From an uncultured Oleispira sp. (GTDB lineage: Bacteria > Pseudomonadota > Gammaproteobacteria > Pseudomonadales > Oceanobacteraceae): a stretch of 64,000 nt of DNA. How positions within the stretch are numbered: position 1 is the first letter of the stretch; every line of letters begins with the position of its first letter. Positions 34,821-44,505 of this stretch are shown here, piece by piece. A program made the translations under genes and the position numbers. The DNA lies in NCBI GenBank assembly GCA_913019965.1, contig CAJVZR010000001.1, forward strand, positions 1-64,000. The letters are read 5' to 3'. Under the pieces are notes generated by a model. That model saw nothing but the letters and a program-made list of their open reading frames with translations, was not told the DNA's origin and ran no database searches.

Positions 34821-37562
34821 ATGTTTCAATTTTTAAAATATTGTCTAGGCTTTAAAATAAGCTCTAGACGATTTTTTAACATGAAACGTTACCTCTCAGA
34901 TACTAGCTTTAAAATCTCAACAGGATTTCTTCTAGCAACCTTTGCACTTTTATCAATTCTTGCATTCGTTCTTCAGGGCGAATTGCGCCAGAAATTAGAA
35001 AGTGACAGTTCTAAACGAGTTGAAGCCAGTGGTAATGCCATTGTTGCAGAACTTGTTCGGCAGACTTCTCTAGTTCACTCCTTAGCCGAAAGCTTAGCAG
35101 TGGTCGTTAATTCAATACCATTTTCTGACCAAACATATCACCAACTGCTACCGCAAATAATCGATATAAATAACTCCAACAGCCTCGTTGCTGGCGGCGG
35201 TATTTGGCCAGAACCTAAACAACTTGATCCTAATAAAGAAAGAAATAGTTATTTCTGGGGTAAAAATAAAAATGGCTCATTAGATTTCTACAATGATTAC
35301 AACCTAGAGGGCGGTAAGGGTTACCGCAATGAAGAGTGGTATGTACCGGCAAAATTTCTCGATGGTGAGAGTTGTTATTGGTCACGTTCATACATTGATC
35401 CTTTCTCAAAAGAACCCATGGTAACTTGCACGCTTCCAATTCATAAGGATGATAAATACATCGGAGCATCTACTATCGACATGAAACTAGAAGGGCTGCA
35501 TCATTTTTTCCAAAAGCAATCAGAGCATATAGGTGGATACGTTTTCCTCATCGACCAAAACAATAAATTCATCAGCTTCCCTAAATCAGTCAGTATTTTA
35601 AAAGAAGACAGCCCTACTTTACTCAATATAAATGAGTTCACAGAAAAACAACCGCAATTCCAAGATCTCGCCGCCCGACTTATCGACATTTCGGAAAAAA
35701 CATTCATCACTCGAAATGAATTCAAAAAACAACATCAGAGTATGTCATCTTATTTTAATGATAATAGCTACCAAGTGAGCCCTGAACAGGCAGACGTTAT
35801 GGCATCATCCATTATCAATCCGATAAAAGAAGACATGAACAACAGCCACCTGTTGGATCACTTTCAATTAAATGATGACTTCTTATTACAAGAAAAGGTA
35901 AACGTCTCAATTTTTCATGTTCCTGATTCATACTGGAAACTGGTAGTGGTTACACCCACATCAACAGATTTCAATGCAGTTTCTGAAATTATTATGGAAA
36001 CGTCTAAACAAATCATATTCCCTACAATTATGACTATGCTCATTTTCTTTGCATTTATTCATTCATATTTCATACATCCACTCATTCGTATAAGCCAGCA
36101 CCTACGTAAGCATGCAAACGAACCTGAAAATGAAGAATTGCTCGAAGGATTCGGACGAGGAGACTTTGGTCGACTTGCTTATCTATACAATAATAAAACA
36201 ACTCAGGTCAAAAAATCTCTTTTAGAAATATCCAGATCGAACTCACAGTTACAAATTTATGCTTCATATGACGATCTCACTGGCACTTATAACCGCCGAG
36301 CATTTGATGATTTCATCAACAAAACTCTGCAAGAAAAAACACGCAACGAGCACGCTGTATTCTATTTAGATCTTGATCAATTTAAAGTGGTCAATGACAC
36401 AGCGGGTCATATTGCAGGTGATGAATTACTAAAGTCCCTGAGTAAACTAATTAGTCAATCGTTAAGAGATGATGATATTTTAGCCCGTATTGGCGGCGAC
36501 GAATTCGCCATGATTGTTAAAGCGCCAACAATAGAATCTGCTCTTGCTATCGCAGATCGAATTAAAAATGCGGTTTCAAGCTACCGCTTTCACTGGCAAG
36601 AGAATGTTTTCACTATAAGCAGTAGCATTGGTATTCTTCATTTAAGTACTTTAGAAGGCGATAAACAGAAAATTTTAAGCTGTGTCGATTCTGCATGCTA
36701 TGCAGCAAAAGAAGCTGGCCGTAATAGAAATCATCTATACCTGCCGGAGGACAATAGTTTGTCTGAGCGCTTTGGCGAAATGGAAAGTCTTGTGACACTG
36801 CGTAAAGCTATCGATGAAAATAGGTTATTTCTCGAATATCAGTTAATAAAACATATAACAGGGACTTCATCCTGCGGCTGTGAAGCCTTAGTTCGAATGA
36901 GAGACAGCAAAGGAAATACAGTTTACCCTAACAAATTCATGCCTGCTGCTGAGCGCTACAATGCTACATGGAGCGTGGATAAATGGGTAATAGAGAATGC
37001 CATTTCTGAATTCAATAAGATCAGGAGTAGTTTTGACATTGGCTTTTGTTCTATAAACTTAACGGCTGATGCCCTCAATCATGAACAATTGCTAACCACC
37101 ATCAAAAACGCATTCGCAAAAAACAACATTTCAGGTAGCTATTTTTGTTTTGAAATTACTGAAACAAATGCAATCGCAAATATCGACTTGGCCTGTAATA
37201 TCATAAATAACATTCGTCAATTAGGTAGTAGAGTCTCGCTGGATGACTTTGGGACAGGAATGTCATCTTATAGTTATTTAAAAGAGTTACCCGTTGATTA
37301 TTTAAAAATCGATGGTGCATTCGTTAAAAACATACAAAACGACATTGTCGATCATGCGTTTGTTAAATCAATAACCGATATTGCCTACGCTATGAAAATT
37401 AAAACTGTTGCAGAATGGGTAGAGAATGAAAGTATTGTTGCTACATTAAAGGACATTGGCGTTGCTTATGCTCAGGGGTTTGGCATAAGCAAGCCTATGT
37501 CTTATCTAAAATTAATTGAAGATAAAAGTGCTATCGAAGAGACTATTAAAAAACGCTTCTAA
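34821..37562 (+). CDS. Cache-GGDEF-EAL cyclic-di-GMP enzyme
   Basis: A 913-residue inner-membrane protein. A transmembrane helix (about residues 34-52) leads to a periplasmic Cache-type sensor (to about residue 385), a second helix (PTIMTMLIFFAFIHSYFI) and a HAMP-like link. Then come a GGDEF domain with IGGDEFAMIV (about residue 558) and an EAL domain with CEALVRMRDS (about residue 687), ITETNAI and LDDFGTGMSSYSYL. Both catalytic motifs look intact, so it could make and break c-di-GMP. The start may be at 34881 (MKRYLSD) instead of 34821; neither has a clear ribosome site. It converges on recQ with nine bases between. Confidence 0.9.
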   Translation: MFQFLKYCLGFKISSRRFFNMKRYLSDTSFKISTGFLLATFALLSILAFVLQGELRQKLESDSSKRVEASGNAIVAELVRQTSLVHSLAESLAVVVNSIPFSDQTYHQLLPQIIDINNSNSLVAGGGIWPEPKQLDPNKERNSYFWGKNKNGSLDFYNDYNLEGGKGYRNEEWYVPAKFLDGESCYWSRSYIDPFSKEPMVTCTLPIHKDDKYIGASTIDMKLEGLHHFFQKQSEHIGGYVFLIDQNNKFISFPKSVSILKEDSPTLLNINEFTEKQPQFQDLAARLIDISEKTFITRNEFKKQHQSMSSYFNDNSYQVSPEQADVMASSIINPIKEDMNNSHLLDHFQLNDDFLLQEKVNVSIFHVPDSYWKLVVVTPTSTDFNAVSEIIMETSKQIIFPTIMTMLIFFAFIHSYFIHPLIRISQHLRKHANEPENEELLEGFGRGDFGRLAYLYNNKTTQVKKSLLEISRSNSQLQIYASYDDLTGTYNRRAFDDFINKTLQEKTRNEHAVFYLDLDQFKVVNDTAGHIAGDELLKSLSKLISQSLRDDDILARIGGDEFAMIVKAPTIESALAIADRIKNAVSSYRFHWQENVFTISSSIGILHLSTLEGDKQKILSCVDSACYAAKEAGRNRNHLYLPEDNSLSERFGEMESLVTLRKAIDENRLFLEYQLIKHITGTSSCGCEALVRMRDSKGNTVYPNKFMPAAERYNATWSVDKWVIENAISEFNKIRSSFDIGFCSINLTADALNHEQLLTTIKNAFAKNNISGSYFCFEITETNAIANIDLACNIINNIRQLGSRVSLDDFGTGMSSYSYLKELPVDYLKIDGAFVKNIQNDIVDHAFVKSITDIAYAMKIKTVAEWVENESIVATLKDIGVAYAQGFGISKPMSYLKLIEDKSAIEETIKKRF

Positions 37563-37571
37563 TAGACACGG

Positions 37572-39608
37572 CTATGAAATAACCATCACTTTTTCACGTA
37601 TTTCCCCATACCTAAGGTGTTCGCAACATGCAAAACCAGGCAATTGTCTGACTTTATTACGTGTAAATACAGGCACACTAATTCCAGCCAGAAAACGACA
37701 TTGAATATCCACAGATAAGACAACCTTCCCCTCCAACTGTTGTTTCAACCCAATTAAGACTCGTCGCAACTCACTTTCCTCTGGCCATTTGGCTTGCTGG
37801 CCATATTCTAACTTGGCCACCTGACCACGGCAAACAGAGCAGTGCCCACACTGCGCCGGTGCATTTTGATCATCAAAATAACGCGCTAGATTTGAACTTA
37901 AGCAAGTATTCAGCTCAAAGAACCGGACTAACGAAGCAATCCGTTTAATTTCTTTTTCTTCTTTATCAACAAAATAATGATGGAGAGTTTGAGCGAGTTC
38001 GCTACGATGTAAGGCTTCTTGATGCACCTGAAAAACCTCCGTCATTTTTTTACTTTCGAGTTCAATTAACTGTTTTTCGGCTAAATAATCTAATGCCGTG
38101 ATGACTCGACTGCGTTCGGTATTATAAATACTAAATAGCTTTTCAAAATCTGGCGCACCCCACACTTTTTTAAACTGGCTGGTATCGAAAATTGCTTGTA
38201 AGAAATCTCGGCGCTCACCTTCAAATAGCGCCAATATTGTTTGTTTATCCTGCAAAAACTTGTATTTGAATTCAGCAAAATACGCATACATTGGCTTGAT
38301 GACTTTCATCATTTCGAGCTGAACTAATAAAGTTTTTAATGGCAACTGCCGAATATTACTCGCATTCGATAGGCCAACTACTTGTAATTCCCATTCAGTA
38401 ACATTGCTTTCTCGACGAGAAGGTTTGCTTTCTTGACGTATATTATCAATTAGATACTCTATTGCTGATAACTCCGGCGTATCACCATAGACGAAATTCT
38501 CTACTGTATTCAAACCATCAAGGTTAGCGAGGGTAATGCAATTAGAGGGCTGGCCATCACGCCCTGCTCGGCCAATTTCCTGACTGTAGTTCTCAATCGA
38601 CTTTGGCAAGTCGTAATGCATCACAAAACGGATATCCGACTTATCAATACCCATACCAAAGGCAATCGTTGCAACGACAACATCAGTGCTCCCTTGCATG
38701 AAATCATTTTGAATTTGTTGGCGTTTTTCAGCATCAAATCCAGCATGATATGCACAGGCATTAATACCCGCCGCTTGTAAGTAGCTTGCTACTTTCTCCG
38801 CAGTAAACTGCAAGGTCACATAAACGATCCCCGCAATACCACCAACAGCCATGCCTTGCCCAGAAAATACCTGCTGCTGATGCTTAATCTGTAATAACAG
38901 GCTCTGAGCTTTTTCCGCTTCTTTAACCGGCACTACGGTCAAATCTAAATTCTCTCGATAAAAACCGGTTTGAATAATATGCTCCGGGCGTATAGAAAAC
39001 TTAGCGGACATATCGTTCTTTACTTTCTTAGTCGCGGTTGCGGTTAGCAGTAAAACCAATGGAATGTTTAATTCTTGGCAGTAAACAGGCAATTTCAAAT
39101 AATCTGGACGAAAGTTATGCCCCCACTCCGAAATACAGTGAGCCTCGTCAACCACCAGCATAGAGATAGGAACCGCATTAATGAATTGACGGAAACGTTC
39201 ATTTTTAAAACGTTCGACTGACACCATTAAAATTTTTATCGTTCCAGAACGCACATCGGCCATAACCTGCTGGCTTTGTTCTCCGCTAAGAGTCGAGTCG
39301 ATACTGGCGGCGGCAATGCCTTTACTGGCCAAAAATTCCAACTGATCTTTCATTAATGCCAGTAATGGTGAAACGACCAAAGTAACGTGAGGCAAGTGCA
39401 TAGCCGTCAACTGATAACACAAAGACTTTCCAGATCCCGTAGGGAAAATTGCCAACGACGACTGCCCTGCCACAAGCTGTCGGATAGTTTGTTCTTGACC
39501 TCCACGGAATTGATCAAAACCAAAGGTCTGCTTTAACGATGCCAGTAAATTCATTCGACGGTCACTTAATTTGTAATTACGTGTTAATTTACGCCTTCCA
39601 TCAAACAT
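37572..39608 (-). CDS. RecQ family ATP-dependent DNA helicase
   Basis: A 678-residue superfamily 2 helicase. It has a Walker A FPTGSGKSLCYQL (about residue 55), DEAH box (VVDEAHCISEWGHNFRPDYL), motif III LLTATA, and a C-terminal motif FGMGIDKSDIRFV with QEIGRAGRDGQPS. The Cys-rich zinc region (CLSSNLARYF, QCGHCSVC) follows. The tail RFLAGISVPVFTRNK is that of this RecQ subtype, not a standard HRDC domain. It acts in DNA repair. The start may lie at 39554 (MNLLASLKQ) instead. It may not be the main RecQ, so I give no gene symbol. Confidence 0.9.
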   Translation of the reverse strand: MFDGRRKLTRNYKLSDRRMNLLASLKQTFGFDQFRGGQEQTIRQLVAGQSSLAIFPTGSGKSLCYQLTAMHLPHVTLVVSPLLALMKDQLEFLASKGIAAASIDSTLSGEQSQQVMADVRSGTIKILMVSVERFKNERFRQFINAVPISMLVVDEAHCISEWGHNFRPDYLKLPVYCQELNIPLVLLLTATATKKVKNDMSAKFSIRPEHIIQTGFYRENLDLTVVPVKEAEKAQSLLLQIKHQQQVFSGQGMAVGGIAGIVYVTLQFTAEKVASYLQAAGINACAYHAGFDAEKRQQIQNDFMQGSTDVVVATIAFGMGIDKSDIRFVMHYDLPKSIENYSQEIGRAGRDGQPSNCITLANLDGLNTVENFVYGDTPELSAIEYLIDNIRQESKPSRRESNVTEWELQVVGLSNASNIRQLPLKTLLVQLEMMKVIKPMYAYFAEFKYKFLQDKQTILALFEGERRDFLQAIFDTSQFKKVWGAPDFEKLFSIYNTERSRVITALDYLAEKQLIELESKKMTEVFQVHQEALHRSELAQTLHHYFVDKEEKEIKRIASLVRFFELNTCLSSNLARYFDDQNAPAQCGHCSVCRGQVAKLEYGQQAKWPEESELRRVLIGLKQQLEGKVVLSVDIQCRFLAGISVPVFTRNKVRQLPGFACCEHLRYGEIREKVMVIS

Positions 39609-39932
39609 TGGCTAATTTTATCAAACTTCTTTTCTTTGTTTAGTGTGAAGCCGTTCACTGATCGAATAAAATAATAGAAAATTATTTAAATACTTTTCTA
39701 TCAGTAGTCTCATTCAAAGACACTTTTAAATAGGTTATGTATCGTATTTATAAAGCCATATATACGACTTTCAACCTATAGCAGATCTAATTATAAACAA
39801 TGATATTTCTGTTTAAAAATCAAACGATTAAGATTGTATGATTTTTCACCCAATCACCACCAATAAACTGATTTGTATCCATATTATTTCACTGCTAGCA
39901 TGCGCGGCTCAATTCATAAGGACATACTTAAA
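39609..39932. other. AT-rich intergenic region upstream of a lipoprotein gene
   Basis: These 324 bases hold no gene-like frame I trust. They are strongly AT-rich, with stretches such as TTTTAAATA and TATATATACG. They must carry the promoter of the lipoprotein gene at 39933 and of the divergent RecQ gene, but I see no convincing -35/-10 pair, operator or hairpin. Confidence 0.5.
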
Positions 39933-40592
39933 ATGAAAAAGACTTCAATTATTTCTCTATTCGTTTCTGCAGCAATTGCACTTACTTTAGGTGGCTGTAG
40001 CTCTTCTATGGTTAAGCGTAATGCTGATCAAGAATTCCCACTAGCCGTAACGGCAACAGCACCTGCTTTCATCTTCCCAATTAGCCTTCACGGCGTTCCA
40101 GGTGATACGACTGAGGTAGGTCTAGCTATTTCTGGTGGTGCTGTTTCCGAATATGGCGCATCGGTAATCTCAGGCCAACAGTTATACAGCGTAGTAGGCA
40201 ACCTTTCTTGGACGCTTGGCGAGAACATGCGTCGTCAAGCTGGCCGTGACAAAATGGAAATGACCGGTTCTGCTGAGAAGTACGCAAAAGAGCTAGACGA
40301 AAAAATGAAAACGTTGACGGGCAAGCTTAAAGATCTAGGCGCTATCAAAGACAAAAACTACGACTTTAAGTACGTAATCGTTCTTCACGTAGACTCTGCG
40401 AGCGGCATGCAGATTCCTTTCATGAAGAAAGTAACGGCATTCGGTGGGGTTATGGACATGGAAACTCGTAAAATCGTTTCTTACATCGAAAAAGACATCA
40501 CACTAGCGGAAGAAGCCGTTCTAGGCCAAATGCCTGTTGAAATGAACAAGATCATCGCTGAGTTGTTGAATGCACCAGAAGAAGAGGCTTAA
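39933..40592 (+). CDS. Putative outer-membrane lipoprotein of unknown function
   Basis: A 219-residue protein with a clear lipoprotein signal (MKKTSIISLFVSAAIALTL) and lipobox LGGC, followed by SSSM. The mature part has a beta-rich N-terminal half (LAISGGAVSEYGASVISG) and a helical mid-part (YAKELDEKMKTLTGKLKDLG). No domain is recognised. I chose the ATG at 39933 because AAGGA lies ten bases upstream and it begins the signal peptide; an earlier in-frame start at 39873 would add 20 residues before the signal. It is a single-gene unit with its own terminator. Its codons look restricted compared with the neighbours, which hints at high expression. Confidence 0.78.
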   Translation: MKKTSIISLFVSAAIALTLGGCSSSMVKRNADQEFPLAVTATAPAFIFPISLHGVPGDTTEVGLAISGGAVSEYGASVISGQQLYSVVGNLSWTLGENMRRQAGRDKMEMTGSAEKYAKELDEKMKTLTGKLKDLGAIKDKNYDFKYVIVLHVDSASGMQIPFMKKVTAFGGVMDMETRKIVSYIEKDITLAEEAVLGQMPVEMNKIIAELLNAPEEEA

Positions 40593-40626
40593 TCAATAAC
40601 ATCCTCAGGGATTGATAACTAAGCCC

Positions 40627-40659
40627 AAAGGGACAAATAGCGATATTTGTCCCTTTTTT
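40627..40659 (+). terminator. Intrinsic terminator after the lipoprotein gene
   Basis: AAAGGGACAAATA (40627-40639), loop GCGA, TATTTGTCCCTTT (40644-40656), then T-run. Strong. Confidence 0.9.
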
Positions 40660-40810
40660 GTTTTCCCTACTTTACTCCTCTTAGCTATACCATCACATCC
40701 CAACCTGCCAATGCTCACTCCCCTTGCTTTCCAATAGCTTCCAACCCGTGTTTAGGCTAAAATCCGCGCCAATAAAGAACTAGCAACATTACAACCTTGA
40801 TGAGCCCAGC

Positions 40811-42208
40811 ATGTCAGATAATTCCAATACTCCTAGTGAAGCCCAAGCCGCCAGTGAAGTTTTAGCGACCAGCCACCATGATACTAATGGCAAGATCGGG
40901 TTTGTTTCACTGGGCTGCCCTAAAAACTCTGTCGATTCAGAGCGTATTTTGACGCAGTTAAAGATGGACGGTTATGACATAACCAATACCTATGAGGATG
41001 CTGATGTTGTTGTTGTGAATACCTGCGGTTTTATTGATGCGGCCAAACAAGAATCGTTAGATGCTATCAACGAAGCGATGGTTTCTAATGGTAAAGTGAT
41101 CGTAACAGGCTGCATGGGCAAAGGTGCTGATGCAGAGCTGATCAAAAAAGAAAACCCAGATATTTTAGCAATTTCAGGCGCTCACGCGTATGAAGAAGTA
41201 ATGACCGCTGTACACGAGTGGGTTCCACCTAATCCAGATTTCGACCCGTTCACCGATTTGATCCCTGCTCAGGGCGTAAAATTAACGCCTCGTCATTATT
41301 CGTATTTAAAAATTTCGGAAGGCTGCAACCACAAGTGCACGTTCTGCATCATTCCAGATATGCGCGGCAAGCACGTTAGTCGCCCTATCGGCGATGTTTT
41401 AGAAGAAGCAAAACGCTTAGTCGATGCAGGCACCAAAGAGTTGCTGGTTATTTCTCAAGATACCAGCGCTTATGGTGTTGACATGAAATTCCGCACAGGC
41501 TTTTGGAATGGCATGCCCGTTAAGACTAACTTGCTAACGCTATGTAAAGAGCTAGGCAAGTTGGGAGTTTGGGTACGTTTGCACTATGTATACCCTTACC
41601 CGCACGTTGACGACATCATCCCTTTAATGGCCGACAATCAGATCTTGCCGTACTTGGATATTCCATTTCAGCACGCAAGCCCTGCGGTTTTGAAGCTAAT
41701 GAAACGTCCTGCACACGCTGAAAATACCTTAGCACGCATCAAGAAATGGCGTGAAATTGCGCCAAACATCGTTTTACGTTCGACTTTTGTTGTTGGCTTT
41801 CCTGGCGAAACTGAAGAAGACTTCCAGATTTTATTAGACTGGTTAGACGAAGCTGAACTAGACCGTGTAGGCTGCTTTAAGTACAGTCCAGTTGACGGCG
41901 CTCGCGCGAATGCTTTACCTGATCATGTACCAGAAGACATCCAGCAAGATCGATGGGAGCGTTTTATGGCAAAAGCGCAAGAGATTAGCACACGCAAGCT
42001 TGCACGCCGTGTTGGGCAGTCTATGACGATTCTGATTGATGATATTGATGAAGAAGGTGCTGTGGGTCGTACTATTGCCGATGCACCAAACATCGATGGC
42101 ATGGTGTATCTAAATGATTTCTTTGATTGTGCAGCGGGTGATTTTGTTGAAGTTGAAATAACCCATTCTGACGAATACGATCTTTGGGCTGAAGTAAAAA
42201 CGGCTTAA
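40811..42208 (+). CDS. rimO: Ribosomal protein S12 methylthiotransferase RimO
   Basis: A 465-residue radical SAM enzyme that methylthiolates Asp89 of ribosomal protein S12. The N-terminal MTTase domain has [16 protein letters not shown] and [12 protein letters not shown], with its Cys residues for an auxiliary cluster. The radical SAM motif [13 protein letters not shown] lies around residue 173. A C-terminal TRAM domain (residues about 395-465) binds substrate. The protein is long at its N-terminus (about 28 extra residues, Ser/Ala-rich). The start ATG follows a weak GA-rich site. It is alone in its unit. Confidence 0.96.
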   Translation: MSDNSNTPSEAQAASEVLATSHHDTNGKIGFVSLGCPKNSVDSERILTQLKMDGYDITNTYEDADVVVVNTCGFIDAAKQESLDAINEAMVSNGKVIVTGCMGKGADAELIKKENPDILAISGAHAYEEVMTAVHEWVPPNPDFDPFTDLIPAQGVKLTPRHYSYLKISEGCNHKCTFCIIPDMRGKHVSRPIGDVLEEAKRLVDAGTKELLVISQDTSAYGVDMKFRTGFWNGMPVKTNLLTLCKELGKLGVWVRLHYVYPYPHVDDIIPLMADNQILPYLDIPFQHASPAVLKLMKRPAHAENTLARIKKWREIAPNIVLRSTFVVGFPGETEEDFQILLDWLDEAELDRVGCFKYSPVDGARANALPDHVPEDIQQDRWERFMAKAQEISTRKLARRVGQSMTILIDDIDEEGAVGRTIADAPNIDGMVYLNDFFDCAAGDFVEVEITHSDEYDLWAEVKTA

Positions 42209-42307
42209 AAAGGCTTTAAAACGTTTTTTTATCAATCTACCTTAGATATATTCAGCACAAATACTTCCTCTTGCTAAGCTTTAATTATTAGCCAGAGGAA
42301 GTAATCT

Positions 42308-44503
42308 ATGAAAAAAGCCATATTTGCCACCCTCATCATTTCTTTTTCAGCAGTTGGATTAAGCGGCTGGTATCTTTACCAATGGGTACGAGATGAACTC
42401 GGTCTAGATAATGGCTATGTAGCCGTAGTTGGAATCCCACCAGGCAACAAACTCATCAATCATGTCCCGTACTCTGGCCCTCACCCCAAGAACAGCGAGC
42501 GCCCGAAAGAAACGTTTGAATTTCCAATTGAGTACGGCGCTTCGGGCCCTGTTAATCCCCTTTTTGCCGGTAAGAACCAATATCCGTTTGTATGCGAAAC
42601 GGAACGTTCGCAACTTGGCCAACCTTTAGTCGATAATACCAGTGGCTGGGGTGTCCCTGTGTATGCAGAGACCAGTGAAGGATTACGTTCTGAATTGATC
42701 ATAGGCTATAGCAAGGACTGTTCGCTCCCTACTCGTATTTTTTATTCATTCAATACCCAACCCGGTAGCAGTAAATTCCATCAGGTTGCCGATAGCACCG
42801 AAGCCTTACCAAAAGATGCTGAACTGATTATTCGCATGGAAACCGGCACGATCAACCGCTATATGTATGCCATGTTAATGCCCTCAAGTCGCAGTGATGA
42901 ATTACTGAAACCCGACATATCCAAATGGAATGGCAAACTTATTTACTATTTCCGCGGTGGTATAGGCATTGGCTTTCAGCAAGGGGTGATGCGTATGCAT
43001 CACCTGAGTAAAGATATGCGTCAATATTTAGAAAAAGGCTACGCCATCGTATTTTCAACCGCCACAGAAACCGGTAATGGTTACAATATCTGGCTGCAAG
43101 AAGATACGGCTTTAAGGTTAAAAAATAACTTTACCGCTCGCTACGGCAAACCCAGTTTCACCATAGGTTATGGTGGCTCAGGTGGAGCCATTCAGCAATA
43201 CCTGATGAGTCAAAATAACCCTGGAGGGGTTATTGATGGTGGTGTTGCGATCGTTGCCTATCCTGACATGCTCAGTCAAATAAACTACACCCTAGATTGT
43301 GAACTTACTGAGTACTATTTTGAACACCTATCCAGTGATATAGAACTTTGGCAAGATGTCGAAAAACGCCCGTGGATTCAAGGACTCGCGGCTAATGCCA
43401 AAGAGTCTCGGCGCTTACAATGGATAGACAACATAGCCCAACTATTACGCTTTGAATGGCCACGCAATCATCAAGGTGCTAATGAGTGTAATTCGCGCTG
43501 GCGTGGATCATTACAGTACGTACATAACCCAGTTTTTAACCCTAACTATACCCGCTACAGTAAAAACATACGCCGTCGGGTTTACTGGACCCACTGGCAA
43601 GATAATCGAGAATTTTTTGGCACCGATGAACAGGGTCGCGCGCCTATTCCTTGGTCTAATGAAGGGGTTCAATATGGCCTACAAGCATTAAAAGATAGAA
43701 AGATCACACCACAACAATTCATCGATATTAATCGTAAAATTGGTGGCTGGTTGCCCCAAGACGAATTGACTCAAGAGCGCTACTGGCATGCCAGCGGCGA
43801 TAGTGTATTAAAGCGCTACAGTAATTATAGTGAGCATAATATGACGCACTTTGGTAAGCCTCTTGATCTGGCCCCTAGGTCTAATGGCAGTATCAAAGCT
43901 GCTACCGCTGCTTATCAATCGGGTAATATTTTTCTCGGGGAATTAAACAATCCCATCATTGATGTGCGCCCTTATCAAGATCAAGTACTCGACATCCATC
44001 ATTCTTGGAGTGCACTCTCTAGCCGTAAACGCATTGAAGAACGCATGGGCAACCACGATCTACAGCTGATCTGGCAAAATGAATTGCCCAATAAAGATTT
44101 TAGTAAAGCCGTTTACATGATGGACGAATGGCTAACTCGGGCAGACGCCAATGGCGGAGATTATCACAGTGCAAGGCCCGATAATGCTGTTGATATGTGC
44201 GTTGATAAACAAGGGGAAATCTTATTCAAAGGACCCTCTGTTTGGGATGGACAATGGAATGAAAAAGAAGCGGGAGAGTGTACAAAGTTAATGCCTTTCT
44301 ACCAAGGCAGCCGTAATGTCGCTGGAGAGGATATCTCTAGCGACATATTCTTCTGCCAACGTATTCCGATTAGCCAAGCCATGAAAGAAGGCTTCTATGG
44401 TGATTTCGACATGGATCCCTATAAGGAAGAATTAGAGTCAACTTTTCCTCAAGGAGTATGCGACTACCGCCAAGCTGATAGAGCGAGACCAAAAGGAATT
44501 TAA
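42308..44503 (+). CDS. DUF6351 family protein, alpha/beta-hydrolase-like
   Basis: A 731-residue exported or anchored protein with an N-terminal hydrophobic segment (AIFATLIISFSAVGLSGWYLY). It matches the large DUF6351 family: NPLFAGKNQYPFVCETE, a serine-nucleophile-like TIGYGGSGGAIQQYL (about residue 285), and C-terminal HHSWSALSSRKRIEERMG with further Cys pairs. It may be a periplasmic esterase or depolymerase-like hydrolase, but this is inferred from the GxSGG segment. It has its own start, with an AGAGGAAG Shine-Dalgarno, and converges on the oxidoreductase gene with only two bases between. Confidence 0.75.
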   Translation: MKKAIFATLIISFSAVGLSGWYLYQWVRDELGLDNGYVAVVGIPPGNKLINHVPYSGPHPKNSERPKETFEFPIEYGASGPVNPLFAGKNQYPFVCETERSQLGQPLVDNTSGWGVPVYAETSEGLRSELIIGYSKDCSLPTRIFYSFNTQPGSSKFHQVADSTEALPKDAELIIRMETGTINRYMYAMLMPSSRSDELLKPDISKWNGKLIYYFRGGIGIGFQQGVMRMHHLSKDMRQYLEKGYAIVFSTATETGNGYNIWLQEDTALRLKNNFTARYGKPSFTIGYGGSGGAIQQYLMSQNNPGGVIDGGVAIVAYPDMLSQINYTLDCELTEYYFEHLSSDIELWQDVEKRPWIQGLAANAKESRRLQWIDNIAQLLRFEWPRNHQGANECNSRWRGSLQYVHNPVFNPNYTRYSKNIRRRVYWTHWQDNREFFGTDEQGRAPIPWSNEGVQYGLQALKDRKITPQQFIDINRKIGGWLPQDELTQERYWHASGDSVLKRYSNYSEHNMTHFGKPLDLAPRSNGSIKAATAAYQSGNIFLGELNNPIIDVRPYQDQVLDIHHSWSALSSRKRIEERMGNHDLQLIWQNELPNKDFSKAVYMMDEWLTRADANGGDYHSARPDNAVDMCVDKQGEILFKGPSVWDGQWNEKEAGECTKLMPFYQGSRNVAGEDISSDIFFCQRIPISQAMKEGFYGDFDMDPYKEELESTFPQGVCDYRQADRARPKGI

Positions 44504-44505
44504 TC

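Noticed and set aside
42180-42232. Possible terminator after rimO
   Set aside because: The only pairing is a short AAAACG/CGTTTT with a long loop; too weak to call.
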